Assembly: GCF_023094165.1 (NCBI RefSeq)
Contig: NZ_JALMDK010000003.1
Coordinates: forward strand, 1-64,000
Length of the DNA: 64,000 bases
Direction: 5' to 3'
From: Crossiella sp. S99.2
GTDB lineage: Bacteria > Actinomycetota > Actinomycetes > Mycobacteriales > Pseudonocardiaceae
Below, piece after piece: positions 7,418 through 18,536 of this stretch. A model generated the notes under the pieces. It was not told the origin of the DNA. It saw nothing but the letters and a program-made list of their open reading frames with translations, and made no database searches. The position numbers were made by a program, and so were the translations under genes. The stretch's first letter is position 1. Each line of letters starts with the position of its first letter.

Positions 7418-8626
7418 GTGGCGAACCAGACGACAACCGATGATCCGGCCCTGCGCATTGTCGACCCGCCCCGGTCGGCCTTCCGGCGACGACGCTTCCT
7501 GGTGCCCTTCTGGGCGGCCGCCCTGATCGCCCTCGCGGGCACGATCACGCTGGTCATCTCCGGCGCGATCACGCTGCCGTTCAACCGGACGGTGGTGCTG
7601 GAGGGCAAACTGGCCTCCAAGTCGGAGTTCTTCGCTGACCCGGAGGTGCAGCGGATCCTGATGCGGCACGGCCTCCAGGTCCACCTGACCAAGGCGGGCT
7701 CCCGGGACATCGCGAACAACGACGTCAGCGGCTACGACTTCGTCTTCCCCTCCGGCCAGCCCGCCGCGGTGCTGATCCGCAACCAGCGGCAGCGGGACAA
7801 GCAGTACTTCAAGGTGTTCAAGCCCTTCTTCAGCCCGCTGATCCTGGCCACCTTCCGGAGTTACGCGGAGAAGCTGGCAGCGGTGGGCAAGGCGGCCACC
7901 GGCCAGCAGGGGCCGGAGGTGGCCAAGGAGTACTACTTCAACCTGAACGTGGCCAAGTTCGTCGGGCTGATGGAGGACCGGCGGACCTGGGCGGATCTGG
8001 GGCTGCCCAACGGGAACCGGGTGCTGGCGCAGAGTTCGGACGTGTGCTGGTCCAACTCGGCCGGGGTGTACCTGGGGCTGATCGCCTTCGTGGCCAACGG
8101 CAACCAGGTCCCGGTGACCGAGGCCGAGGCGCTCCGACTGGCCGACCGGATCAAACCCTGGCTGACCAGCCAGGGCCTGGCCAACGAGGAGGTCGCCCGG
8201 CTGTACTTCGCGCCGGAGGGCCGTGGCCTGGCCCCGGTGGCGGTGATCTACGAACACCAGTTCCTGGCCCACCAGATGCGGGTCAAGGAGCAGACCGGCG
8301 CCCTGGACGAGCAGCGGGTGCTGCTCTACCCGGAGGCGCAGCTGCAGACCGTGCCCGAGCTGATCGCGCTCACCCCCGAGGGGGCCAGGCTCGGCGAGCT
8401 GATCGCGACCCTGCCCGAACTGCGCGCCCGCGCCCTGGCGCTGGGCTTGCGGGTACTCGAACCCGACGGCACGCTGTCCAACGGCCAGCTCTCCGAACAA
8501 CTCAGCCGCAGCGGGCTACCGGTGCCGCTGACCGGGGTCGGCGACACCGAGACCTTCCTGCCCTCGGTCCCCCTGCTGGAGAAGATGATCACCCGGGTCG
8601 GCGAGTGCCCCGAGGTGCCCCGGTGA
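7418..8626 (+). CDS. Conserved membrane-anchored protein, solute-binding-like ectodomain (unknown function)
   Basis: Protein of about 402 aa, not assigned to a named family. A basic cytoplasmic N-terminus (RRRRF) precedes one membrane helix (about residues 30-52). The rest is probably outside the cell and begins with an alternating beta/alpha pattern (VVLEGKLASK, then YDFVFPSGQPA) reminiscent of periplasmic solute-binding folds. GTG 7418 is chosen for the GGGGGAG element 6 nt upstream; GTG 7415 and TTG 7403 are also in frame. The stop overlaps the next gene's GTG by 4 nt, so it forms a unit with the VWA lipoprotein and the third membrane protein. Confidence 0.7.
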   Translation: MANQTTTDDPALRIVDPPRSAFRRRRFLVPFWAAALIALAGTITLVISGAITLPFNRTVVLEGKLASKSEFFADPEVQRILMRHGLQVHLTKAGSRDIANNDVSGYDFVFPSGQPAAVLIRNQRQRDKQYFKVFKPFFSPLILATFRSYAEKLAAVGKAATGQQGPEVAKEYYFNLNVAKFVGLMEDRRTWADLGLPNGNRVLAQSSDVCWSNSAGVYLGLIAFVANGNQVPVTEAEALRLADRIKPWLTSQGLANEEVARLYFAPEGRGLAPVAVIYEHQFLAHQMRVKEQTGALDEQRVLLYPEAQLQTVPELIALTPEGARLGELIATLPELRARALALGLRVLEPDGTLSNGQLSEQLSRSGLPVPLTGVGDTETFLPSVPLLEKMITRVGECPEVPR

Positions 8627-10143
8627 GACGACTGCTCGCGGCCGGACTCGTGCTCGGGCTGGTGGCCGGGTGCACCGGCAGCGCACCTGAGCCGGTGAGG
8701 CTGTCCGTGCTGGCCAGCTCCGAGCTGGCCGATCTCGCGCCGGTGCTGGCCGAGTTGAAGAAGGACACCGGCATCGACCTGGCCATGGACTACCGCGGCA
8801 CGGTCGAGGCCGGCAACTCGCTGACCCCCGGCCAGTACAAACACGACCTGGCCTGGCTGTCCTCCGACCGGTTCTTCCAGCTGCGCACCCGCAAGACCGG
8901 CAACCACGGCCCGGCCCCCCTGGCGACTCGCACCATGCTGTCCCCGCTGGTCGTCGGCCTGCCCGCGAGCAAGGCGAAGAAACTGCGGGAGAGCGTGCCC
9001 GGCGGCCAACCCACCTGGGCCGATCTGGCCGCGCGGGCCGCGGCGGGCGAGTTCCGGTTCGGCCTGGCTGACCCGCACGTCACCGGCAGCGGACTGGCCG
9101 CACTGATCGGCGTGGCCACCGCCGCCGCCGGCACCGGGGTCTCCCTGCGACCCGAGGACGTGGCCTGCGACAAGCTACGCGGCTTCTTCACCGGCCGGGC
9201 CTTCACCGCACAGAGCACCCCCGCCCTGACCGAGGAGTACGTCAAGCGCCAGGCCGAGGTCGACGCCGTCATCAGCTACGAATCAGTACTGCTCTCCCTC
9301 CACTCCACCGGAAAACTCAAGGAGCCCCTGGAGATCCTCTACCCACGGGACGGCATCGTCCTCGCCGACTACCCACTCCTGTTGCTGGACAACGACAAAC
9401 GCGCCGCCTACGACCGGCTGACCGAATGGCTGCGGTCCGAACGGGCGCAACGGATGATCATGGAGCGGACCGCCCGGCGCCCCATCGACCCCGCACTGCC
9501 CCGCACCGAACAACTCCGCCCGGAGATCGGCAACTCGCTGTACTTCCCGGACCGCCAGGAAGTCCTGGACACCCTGCTCGCCGCCTACGACCGGGCCACC
9601 AGCGGGGCAGGCAGGCAGGTGGTGTTCGTGCTGGACTTCTCCGCCTCCATGGCGGGCGGCCGGATCGAGGCGCTGCGGGCGGCGTTCAAGGAACTCAGCG
9701 GCGCGGGCGGCTTCGACCGCTTCCACCGCGGCGAGACCATCACCGTGCTCCGCTTCGCCGGGCAGGTGCTGGAGGAGAAGACGGTCACCGTGTCCGGCCC
9801 TGGGGATCTGGACACGGTGAACCGCCTGCTCGCCACCGGGGAACTGGGCAAGGGCACCGCGATCTGGTCCGCGCTGGAACACGCCTACCGCACGGTCAAG
9901 GGCGAGGCCTCGATCGTGCTGATGACCGACGGCGAGAACAACGCGGGCATCGGCCTGGCCGAGTTCCTGCGCAACCGGGAGCAGTCGCCCGGCGGGAAGC
10001 CCCTGCGCACGTACGCGATCCGGTTCGGCACCGCCGATCCGGTGGAACTGACCAGGGCGGCACAGGCCACCGGCGGCCGGATGGTGGACGCCGCCCAGAC
10101 CTCCCTGCTCGCGGCGGTGAAGGAGATCCGGGGCTGTGGATAA
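8623..10143 (+). CDS. Lipoprotein with solute-binding-like and von Willebrand factor A domains
   Basis: Exported lipoprotein of about 506 aa: signal peptide with lipobox ending at VAGC. Then comes an ABC solute-binding-like domain (about residues 25-310, with VRLSVLASSELADL and IVLADYPLLLLD) and a C-terminal VWA domain (about 325-500). The VWA MIDAS is complete: DFSAS, a threonine in GKGTAIW, and MTDGENN, so divalent-metal-dependent ligand binding is expected. Start GTG 8623 overlaps the preceding stop (GTGA), and the stop overlaps the following GTG start by 8 nt. This domain combination is known in actinobacteria, but its role is not established. Confidence 0.82.
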   Translation: MRRLLAAGLVLGLVAGCTGSAPEPVRLSVLASSELADLAPVLAELKKDTGIDLAMDYRGTVEAGNSLTPGQYKHDLAWLSSDRFFQLRTRKTGNHGPAPLATRTMLSPLVVGLPASKAKKLRESVPGGQPTWADLAARAAAGEFRFGLADPHVTGSGLAALIGVATAAAGTGVSLRPEDVACDKLRGFFTGRAFTAQSTPALTEEYVKRQAEVDAVISYESVLLSLHSTGKLKEPLEILYPRDGIVLADYPLLLLDNDKRAAYDRLTEWLRSERAQRMIMERTARRPIDPALPRTEQLRPEIGNSLYFPDRQEVLDTLLAAYDRATSGAGRQVVFVLDFSASMAGGRIEALRAAFKELSGAGGFDRFHRGETITVLRFAGQVLEEKTVTVSGPGDLDTVNRLLATGELGKGTAIWSALEHAYRTVKGEASIVLMTDGENNAGIGLAEFLRNREQSPGGKPLRTYAIRFGTADPVELTRAAQATGGRMVDAAQTSLLAAVKEIRGCG

Positions 10144-10894
10144 CGAACTGTGGTGGTCGGTCTGGGGCATCTGGGCGATGATCTGGCTGGCCGCCGCCGC
10201 GGCAGTGCTGATCATGCTGGTCACCCTGGCCCTGGCCGTACGCGCCAACCGCCGCCCCGCGGCCTTCCCCGACCTGGCCTTCTACCTGCACGAGAAGTCG
10301 GTGATGAACCTCTACCTCTCCGGCGGCTACGGCGACGCCCTGCGCCGGGAGGTCCAGGAAAAGGTGGACACCGCGAAATCCCGCTGGTTCGGCCTCAAAC
10401 TCTTCCGCGCCGGCGCGGGCGCCAACAACAGTGCCGGCCGCGAGGTGGTCACCCGCTACATAGCCCAGAACCAGCCCATCGCCGTCATCGGCGACGTCCT
10501 CCGCGCCCTGGAATCCGCCAACGGCGTAGTCCACGTAGACCTCCGCCGAGGCACCATCCGCCGCAACGAAGCCCTGTCCAACGCCCTATCCAGCCTCGAC
10601 CCAGACCACATCCCAAACCAAACCCAACTCCGCCACCTGGACCGCTACGTCTCCATCCGAGGCCAATTCCGCCTACTCAACCGCACCGGCGCCCCCGCCA
10701 CCTTCCAGGCCGCCTACGGCACCCCCGAAACCACCACCATCACAGCCACCATGCGCCTGGACTGCCACCCCGACGACCTCCGCTACGACCAGGTCCCCGA
10801 AGGCTGGTTCCAAGCCCGCTGCCTAGGCAAAGTCCAATCCTGGCACCCCGAAACCCAAGAACTAACAGTCCTCCCCATAGCCATCTTCCAATAA
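10136..10894 (+). CDS. Membrane protein of unknown function in VWA unit
   Basis: A 252-aa protein with a Trp-rich N-terminus, one membrane helix (about residues 8-35) and a soluble C-terminal domain. The FYLHEKSVMNLYLSGG segment after the helix resembles the start of DUF6414-like domains, a weak resemblance only. It begins at GTG 10136 inside the end of the VWA lipoprotein gene (8-nt overlap). The last ~370 bases are unusual: codons ending in A (cca, cta, tcca) are frequent and G is scarce on the coding strand, unlike the first half of the gene. Function unknown. Confidence 0.65.
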   Translation: MDNELWWSVWGIWAMIWLAAAAAVLIMLVTLALAVRANRRPAAFPDLAFYLHEKSVMNLYLSGGYGDALRREVQEKVDTAKSRWFGLKLFRAGAGANNSAGREVVTRYIAQNQPIAVIGDVLRALESANGVVHVDLRRGTIRRNEALSNALSSLDPDHIPNQTQLRHLDRYVSIRGQFRLLNRTGAPATFQAAYGTPETTTITATMRLDCHPDDLRYDQVPEGWFQARCLGKVQSWHPETQELTVLPIAIFQ

Positions 10895-10910
10895 CCCCAC
10901 CCCACCCCGC

Positions 10911-11072
10911 GTGTTGGCCGTTGCGGACGGCGAGTTGGCCGTTCTCGTACGCCACGTTGGCCGTTGTCGCACGGCCCTGCCGCCGAATCGGCGGCGCGAT
11001 CCGCTCTCGCGTACCACTTGGCCCAACTGGTACGCCCGCTTGGGCAAAACCGGCGTACCAGTTGGCCCAAGT
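10911..11072. repeat. Mini-repeat cluster R2 (double array)
   Basis: Two arrays between convergent gene ends. 10911-10970 has three TTGGCCGTT-type units starting 17 bp after the upstream stop codon. 11011-11072 has three units of the TTGGCCCAA/GTACC type in the other orientation, running up to the next gene's stop. Between them a GC palindrome GCCGCCGA-A-TCGGCGGC (10979-10995) separates the halves. The layout is mirror-like, each array belonging to one gene's 3' end. Confidence 0.8.
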
Positions 11073-11084
11073 CGCCGGGCGGGG

Positions 11085-12230
11085 CTAGGCGGGGGCCAGG
11101 GAGCGGCGGATCCGGGTGAAGGGTTTGGCCCGGTTGAGGGCCAGGGCCGCGACCGCTTGCCCGTCCCGTTCGTAGATGGCCAGGAAGCTGCGCGAATCCG
11201 GTTCGCCCTCGGCGATCCGAACCTGATCTCCCGGCCGGGTATGCCCCGCGAACTGAATCCGCACCCCGTACTGATCCGACCAGAAATACGGCGCGGCCCG
11301 CCCGGTGTGCACAGTCCGCCCCGCCAGCAGGTTGGCCACCGCGACCGCGGGCTGCTCAGCCGCGTTCGTCCAATGCTCAACCCGCCGCCCACCCAGATTG
11401 GCCACATCCCCCACCGCGACCACAGTGGGCACCCGGGTCACCCCACCCGCATCACAGCTGACCCCGTTGTCCAGGTCCAGCCCCGACCCCGCCAACCACC
11501 CGGTATTGGGCCGCACCCCAATCCCGACCACCACCACATCGGCCTGCAACCGCCGCCCGTCACTCAGCTCAACCCCGGTCACCCGCCCCTGCCCCAGCAA
11601 CGCGGAAACCCCGACCCCGCAGATCAGCCGAACCCCATGATCAGCATGCAGCCCAAGACAATGCGCCGCCATCTCCCGCCCCAGCACCGGCGCGAGCGGC
11701 AACGGCGCCGCCTCCACGATGGTCACGTGCAGCCCCAACGTGGCGCAGGTCGCCGCGACCTCGGCCCCGATGAACCCGGCCCCCACCACAACCACCCGCG
11801 GCGACCCCTCAACCAGATCCGCCCGCAACCCGATCGCGTCGTCCAGCGTGCGCAACACGTGCACCCCGGCCAGAAACTCCGCCCCTGGCAAGCTCCGCGG
11901 CGTCGCGCCGGTGGCCAGCACCACCCCGTCGCAGCGCAACCGCCGCCCATCGGCCAGCTCCACCGAGCCCAGCCCAGGGGAGAGGTGGCTGGCGCTCTGG
12001 CCGAGCAGCCATTCGGCCTCCAACTCGGCCAGATCCGACTCCTCGGCCAGCGCCAGATCAGCCGCGCCGATCGTGCCGAGCAGGAAGTTCTTGGACAGCG
12101 GCGGCCGGTCGTATGGTTGGTGCGGTTCGGCCCCGATGACGGTCAGCCGGCCCTGGAAACCCTGGTCCCGCAACGCCCTGGCCGCCGACAGGCCGGCCAG
12201 CGCGCCGCCGATGACCGCGACGGATCTCAT
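11085..12230 (-). CDS. FAD-dependent NAD(P)H:ferredoxin reductase
   Basis: Flavoprotein of 381 aa that passes electrons from NAD(P)H to a Rieske-type ferredoxin. The FAD-binding GxGxxG-like motif at the N-terminus reads VIGGALAGLSAA, the NAD(P)-binding motif is VVGAGFIGAEVAA (about residues 148-160), and the C-terminal FAD-contact motif is VPTVVAVGDVAN. The start (ATG 12230, AGGAGG just upstream) overlaps the stop of the Rieske ferredoxin gene by 4 nt, so the two form a redox pair. They probably supply electrons to the Rieske oxygenase at 17345, though a monooxygenase outside the window cannot be excluded. Confidence 0.9.
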   Translation of the reverse strand: MRSVAVIGGALAGLSAARALRDQGFQGRLTVIGAEPHQPYDRPPLSKNFLLGTIGAADLALAEESDLAELEAEWLLGQSASHLSPGLGSVELADGRRLRCDGVVLATGATPRSLPGAEFLAGVHVLRTLDDAIGLRADLVEGSPRVVVVGAGFIGAEVAATCATLGLHVTIVEAAPLPLAPVLGREMAAHCLGLHADHGVRLICGVGVSALLGQGRVTGVELSDGRRLQADVVVVGIGVRPNTGWLAGSGLDLDNGVSCDAGGVTRVPTVVAVGDVANLGGRRVEHWTNAAEQPAVAVANLLAGRTVHTGRAAPYFWSDQYGVRIQFAGHTRPGDQVRIAEGEPDSRSFLAIYERDGQAVAALALNRAKPFTRIRRSLAPA

Positions 12231-12544
12231 GCCACCTCCTGCTCGGCGGCGGTGTGCAGGTAGATCATTCCGTCCAGCACGGTGACCTGGTGCGTGCGCA
12301 CCGGTTTCTTCGCGGGCAGGCAGGTCGGCCGGCCGGTCCGGAGGTCGAAACTGGCCGCGTGCAGCGGACATTCCACCAGGCAGCCCTCCAGGTAACCCTC
12401 GGACAGGCTGGCGTCCTGGTGGGTGCAGGTGTCGTCGATGGCGTAGAACTCGCCTTCGACGTTGAACACGGCGACCGGCACGTCGGCAAGCAGTCGCACG
12501 GCCTCTCCGGGTGGCAGTTCGTCGAGGCGGCAGACGGCGATCAT
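12227..12544 (-). CDS. Rieske [2Fe-2S] ferredoxin
   Basis: A 105-aa Rieske-type ferredoxin with cluster ligands C-T-H (about residues 39-41) and C-P-L-H (about 58-61), as in non-heme-oxygenase electron carriers. ATG 12544 follows GGAGGG. The gene is upstream of and coupled to the FAD reductase and divergent from the IclR regulator. It is the likely electron donor to the terminal Rieske oxygenase of the betaine locus, replacing the single ferredoxin-reductase polypeptide (GbcB) used by pseudomonads. Confidence 0.9.
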   Translation of the reverse strand: MIAVCRLDELPPGEAVRLLADVPVAVFNVEGEFYAIDDTCTHQDASLSEGYLEGCLVECPLHAASFDLRTGRPTCLPAKKPVRTHQVTVLDGMIYLHTAAEQEVA

Positions 12545-12634
12545 CACGCCCTCCATGCGGTGTGAAACGGCTCGGGGAGTACAGCTCCTCGGTCCGACGC
12601 GACCGGCGGGACGGCGTCGAGGCGAGGTTGAGTT

Positions 12635-12670
12635 GTTGCGTAGTGCGCGACGCGATGTGCTATACGCAAC
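12635..12670. promoter_or_regulatory. Candidate IclR operator in the divergent regulator region
   Basis: Inverted repeat GTTGCGTA (12635-12642) and TACGCAAC (12663-12670) separated by 20 nt, between the ferredoxin gene and the IclR gene. The half-site recurs as the compact palindrome TGCGTA-A-TACGCA at 13693-13705 before the dimethylglycine oxidase gene, which supports a shared regulator. Confidence 0.6.
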
Positions 12671-12782
12671 AGAGTCGGTCCCGATGCCGGGTTCCGTCAA
12701 GAGGTGAAACCGGGGAAATGTGTTGCCAACGCGTTGCGCGTTCGGACGGCGTCCGTTCGGCAGAGTGGTTACCGTGGGGACC

Positions 12783-13571
12783 ATGGCCAGCGATTGCGAC
12801 CGGGAACCCCGTGCCGCGAGTTCCGTGCAGTCCGTCGACCGGGCGGTGAGTGTGCTGGAAATCCTGGCCCGGGAGGGCGAGGTCGGGGTCACCGAGATAG
12901 CCGCTGAGCTGGGCGTGCACAAGTCCACCGCGTTCCGGTTGCTCGGCGTGCTGGAGGAGCGCGGACTGGTCGCGCAGACCGAGGACCGCGGCAAATACCA
13001 CCTGGGCCTGGGCATCATCCGGCTGGCCGGGGCCACCGCGGCCCGGCTGGACGTCACCCTGGAAAGCCGCGAGGTGTGCGTCGAACTGGCCCACGACCTG
13101 GGCGAGACGGTCAACGTGGCCATCTCCGACCTGGAGGCCGCGGCCGCGGTCAACATCACCCAGGCCCGCGGCACCGCCGCCGTGACCAGCCAGAACTGGG
13201 TCGGCAGGCGCACTCCGCTGCACGCCACCTCCAGCGGCAAGGTGCTGCTCGCGCACATGCGCCCCGAGGAGGTGCGCCGGGTGCTGGGCCGTCGGCTGGA
13301 GGGCTTCACCGACGCGACCATCACCTCCACCCGCAAGCTCCGCGCGGAGCTGGCCGTCGTCGCGCAACGCGGGTTCGCCTCCTGTGTCGAGGAGCTGGAG
13401 ATCGGGCTCAACGCCCTGGCCGCCCCGATCCGGTCCTATGAGGGCGCGGTGATCGCCGCGATCAGCGTCTCCGGCCCGTCCTATCGACTCACCCCGGACC
13501 GACTTCCGAAAGTCGCCGAACAGGTGGTCGCCGCCGGCGCCGAGGTCTCCCGCCGGATGGGCTGGGCCTGA
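12783..13571 (+). CDS. IclR family transcriptional regulator of the betaine locus
   Basis: Regulator of about 262 aa. The winged HTH is at about residues 20-80 (VTEIAAELGVHKSTAFRLLGVL) and the IclR effector domain follows (motifs LHATSSGKVLLAHM and GFASCVEELEIGLNALAAPI). ATG 12783 is chosen; TACCGT (12770-12775) lies 7 nt upstream, consistent with a leaderless mRNA, so the longer frame from 12720 is unlikely. It sits between the ferredoxin/reductase pair and the demethylation operon and probably controls both through the TGCGTA/TACGCA sites. Confidence 0.88.
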   Translation: MASDCDREPRAASSVQSVDRAVSVLEILAREGEVGVTEIAAELGVHKSTAFRLLGVLEERGLVAQTEDRGKYHLGLGIIRLAGATAARLDVTLESREVCVELAHDLGETVNVAISDLEAAAAVNITQARGTAAVTSQNWVGRRTPLHATSSGKVLLAHMRPEEVRRVLGRRLEGFTDATITSTRKLRAELAVVAQRGFASCVEELEIGLNALAAPIRSYEGAVIAAISVSGPSYRLTPDRLPKVAEQVVAAGAEVSRRMGWA

Positions 13572-13675
13572 CCCGCATCCTGTTGCTGTTACAGGCTGTT
13601 CACCTCACTGGGCATCGCTGCGCCATCAGCGCGATCCGGTCTTGACAAGCACGCCCGCGCGGCCGCACCGTGTTT

Positions 13676-13705
13676 CGCATCGCACAACCCGATGCGTAAT
13701 ACGCA
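13676..13705. promoter_or_regulatory. Operator/promoter region of the betaine-degradation operon
   Basis: Two overlapping palindromes: CGCATCG (13676-13682) with CGATGCG (13690-13696), and TGCGTA-A-TACGCA (13693-13705). A possible -10, TAATAC (13697-13702), lies inside the second. The same half-site flanks the IclR gene start region, so IclR binding here is likely. Confidence 0.55.
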
Positions 13706-13744
13706 ACTCCATCCACCACCCCGCCACCGGGCGGAGAGGAGTGA

Positions 13745-16186
<2,442 letters not shown>

Positions 16187-16205
16187 CGTGAGGGAGATCA
16201 GCCCG

Positions 16206-17348
16206 ATGTACGACGTGATCGTGATCGGCCTCGGCGGCATGGGCAGCGCCGCCGCCTACCACCTGGCCGCGCGCGGCAGCCGGGTGCTCGGCCTGGACCG
16301 TTTCGGGCCCGCGCACAGCAACGGATCCAGCCACGGCGGCTCCCGGATCATCCGCCAGTCCTACTTCGAGGACCCGGCCTACGTGCCACTGCTGCTGCGC
16401 TCCTACGAACTGTTCGACAAGCTGGCCAACGACTCCGGCCGCGAGGTGCTCACGGTGACCGGCGGGGTGATGATCGGCCGCCCGGACTGCCTCACCGTCG
16501 CGGGCAGCAAACTCTCCGCCGAGACCTGGAACCTGCCGCACGAAATGCTGGACGCGCGGGAAATCCGCCGTCGCTTCCCGACCCTGACCCCGGCCGCGGA
16601 CGAGGTCGCGCTGTACGAGGAGAAGGCCGGCTTCGTCCGTCCGGAAGCGACAGTGGGCGCACACCTCGACCTGGCCGACCAGGCCGGAGCCGAACTCCAT
16701 TACCACGAACCAGTCCTGGACTGGACCAGCACCGCCACCGGTGTCCGGGTCCGGACAGCGGCGGGGGAGTACACCGCGGAAAAACTGGTGATCTGCCCCG
16801 GCGCCTGGGCCCCGCAACTACTCGCCGACCTGGGCATCCCGTTCGTGATCGAACGCCAGGTCCAGTACTGGTTCGCCCCCACCGGCGGCCTCGACCCGTT
16901 CCAGCCCGACGTGCACCCCATCTACATCTGGGAGGCCGCCGACGGCATCCAGGCCTACGGTTTCCCGGCCAGTGACGGACCCGACGGCGGCGCCAAGGTC
17001 GCCTTCTTCCGCGGCGGCCAGACCTGCACCCCCGACACCATCGACCGCACCGTGCACCCGCACGAGGTCGAGGCCATGCGCGGACAAATGCTGCCGCGCA
17101 TCCCCAGCCTGCCGGGGGAGTTCCTGCGCGCGGCCACCTGCATGTACACCAACACCGCCGACGAGCACTTCGTGATCGCCACCCACCCCGCGCACGAGCA
17201 GGTCACCGTGGCCTGCGGATTCTCCGGGCACGGCTTCAAGTTCGTGCCGGTGGTGGGCGAGATCCTGGCCGATCTCGCGCTCACCGGCACGACCGCGCAC
17301 CCCATCGACCTGTTCCGTCCCGAGCGACTCGCCGAGGTGACCCCGTGA
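16206..17348 (+). CDS. Monomeric sarcosine oxidase / N-methyl-tryptophan oxidase-like flavoprotein
   Basis: Protein of 380 aa in the MSOX/MTOX family, which oxidises sarcosine to glycine, formaldehyde and H2O2. The FAD motif [14 protein letters not shown] lies at about residues 8-21 and the family's early '[15 protein letters not shown]' segment is present. The cysteine that binds FAD covalently appears in [13 protein letters not shown] (about residue 310). ATG 16206 follows GAGGGAG. It sits 19 bp after the dimethylglycine oxidase gene and overlaps the Rieske oxygenase start by 4 nt, which fits the last step of betaine demethylation. Confidence 0.88.
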   Translation: MYDVIVIGLGGMGSAAAYHLAARGSRVLGLDRFGPAHSNGSSHGGSRIIRQSYFEDPAYVPLLLRSYELFDKLANDSGREVLTVTGGVMIGRPDCLTVAGSKLSAETWNLPHEMLDAREIRRRFPTLTPAADEVALYEEKAGFVRPEATVGAHLDLADQAGAELHYHEPVLDWTSTATGVRVRTAAGEYTAEKLVICPGAWAPQLLADLGIPFVIERQVQYWFAPTGGLDPFQPDVHPIYIWEAADGIQAYGFPASDGPDGGAKVAFFRGGQTCTPDTIDRTVHPHEVEAMRGQMLPRIPSLPGEFLRAATCMYTNTADEHFVIATHPAHEQVTVACGFSGHGFKFVPVVGEILADLALTGTTAHPIDLFRPERLAEVTP

Positions 17349-18502
17349 CCACCACCGGCCTGCCCCCGAGCCTGCTGGCCACCCTGCCCGGCAGCGCCTA
17401 CACCGACCCGGCCACCTTCGCCGCCGAACAGGAAAAACTGTTCGAGACGATGTGGTTCTGCGCGATCCGAATGTCCGATCTGGACGGTCCGGGCAGCTTC
17501 CGCACCGTCCAGATCGGACGGGAGAGCGTGATCGTCACCCGCAACCGGGCCGGGCAGCCCAGGGCCTTCCTCAACATCTGCCGCCACCGAGGAGCCCGGA
17601 TCTGTACCCAGGAACAGGGTGCGGTCAAACGCAATTTCCAGTGTTCTTATCACGCCTGGACCTACGACCTGGACGGCAAGCTCATCGCCGCGCCCAACCT
17701 GACCAAGATGCCCGACCTCGACCGCGTCGAGTACGGCCTGGTCACCGCGCATGTCAGGGAATGGCTGGGCTACCTCTGGGTGTGCCTCGCGCCGGAACCA
17801 CCGTCCTTTGCGGACACTGTGCAGCAGGCGGTCACCGAACGCCTCGGTTCCCTGGCGGCCATCGACTCCTACACCATCGACCAGTTGACGGTGGGCCGTC
17901 GCATCGTCTACGAGGTGCGCGCGAACTGGAAGCTGATCGTGGAGAACTTCATGGAGTGCTACCACTGCGCCACCATCCACCCCGAACTCACCGAGGTGCT
18001 GCCCGAGTTCGCCGACGGCTACGCCGCCCAGTACTACGTGGGCCACGGCGCCGAGTTCGGCGCGGAGATCCAGGGGTTCACCGTGGACGGCAGCCCCGGG
18101 TTCGACCCGCTGCCAGGGCTGGGGGAGGATCAGGACCGGCGCTACTACGCGATCACGGTGAAACCCCAGGTCTTCATCAACCTGGTGCCCGACCACATCA
18201 TCTTCCACCGGATGTTCCCGCTGGCCGCGGACCGCACGGTGGTGGAATGCGACTGGCTCTACACCAACGAGGTGGTGGCCGCAGGCAAGGACGTCTCGCG
18301 CTCGGTCGAGTTGTTCCACCGGGTGAACGAGCAGGACTTCGAGGCATGCGAAAGGACACAGCCCGCGATGTCCTCCCGCGCCTACCGCGGCGGTGGCGTA
18401 CTCGTGCCAAGCGAACATCACATCGGGGCCTTTCACCAGTGGGTTCAGGCGCGAATCGGCAACTTCCCTCCCTCTTCGGGGTGCGCTCAGCGCGAAGATT
18501 GA
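17345..18502 (+). CDS. Rieske oxygenase alpha subunit (betaine demethylase / GbcA-like)
   Basis: Ring-hydroxylating-oxygenase-type protein of 385 aa. The Rieske ligands are C-R-H (CRHRGA) and C-S-Y-H (CSYHAW), about residues 77-99. The mononuclear iron region is [22 protein letters not shown] (two His and a nearby Asp/Glu, about 195-215). In this context it most likely removes one methyl group from glycine betaine; a choline monooxygenase, carnitine monooxygenase or proline-betaine demethylase are alternatives with the same fold. Start GTG 17345 overlaps the previous stop. Electrons likely come from the divergent Rieske ferredoxin/FAD reductase pair. Confidence 0.86.
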   Translation: MTTTGLPPSLLATLPGSAYTDPATFAAEQEKLFETMWFCAIRMSDLDGPGSFRTVQIGRESVIVTRNRAGQPRAFLNICRHRGARICTQEQGAVKRNFQCSYHAWTYDLDGKLIAAPNLTKMPDLDRVEYGLVTAHVREWLGYLWVCLAPEPPSFADTVQQAVTERLGSLAAIDSYTIDQLTVGRRIVYEVRANWKLIVENFMECYHCATIHPELTEVLPEFADGYAAQYYVGHGAEFGAEIQGFTVDGSPGFDPLPGLGEDQDRRYYAITVKPQVFINLVPDHIIFHRMFPLAADRTVVECDWLYTNEVVAAGKDVSRSVELFHRVNEQDFEACERTQPAMSSRAYRGGGVLVPSEHHIGAFHQWVQARIGNFPPSSGCAQRED

Positions 18503-18536
18503 ATTAGATAGCGGCCAGACATCTCTAGGAGGTTGT

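Noticed and set aside
13642..13647. Perfect TTGACA as -35 of the betaine-degradation operon
   Set aside because: No acceptable -10 lies 16-19 nt downstream; the TAATAC inside the palindrome is too far away to pair with it.
18503..18536. Possible internal promoter before the betaine aldehyde dehydrogenase gene
   Set aside because: The 34-bp gap holds a strong ribosome-binding site but no convincing -35/-10 pair; read-through from the Rieske oxygenase gene is simpler.
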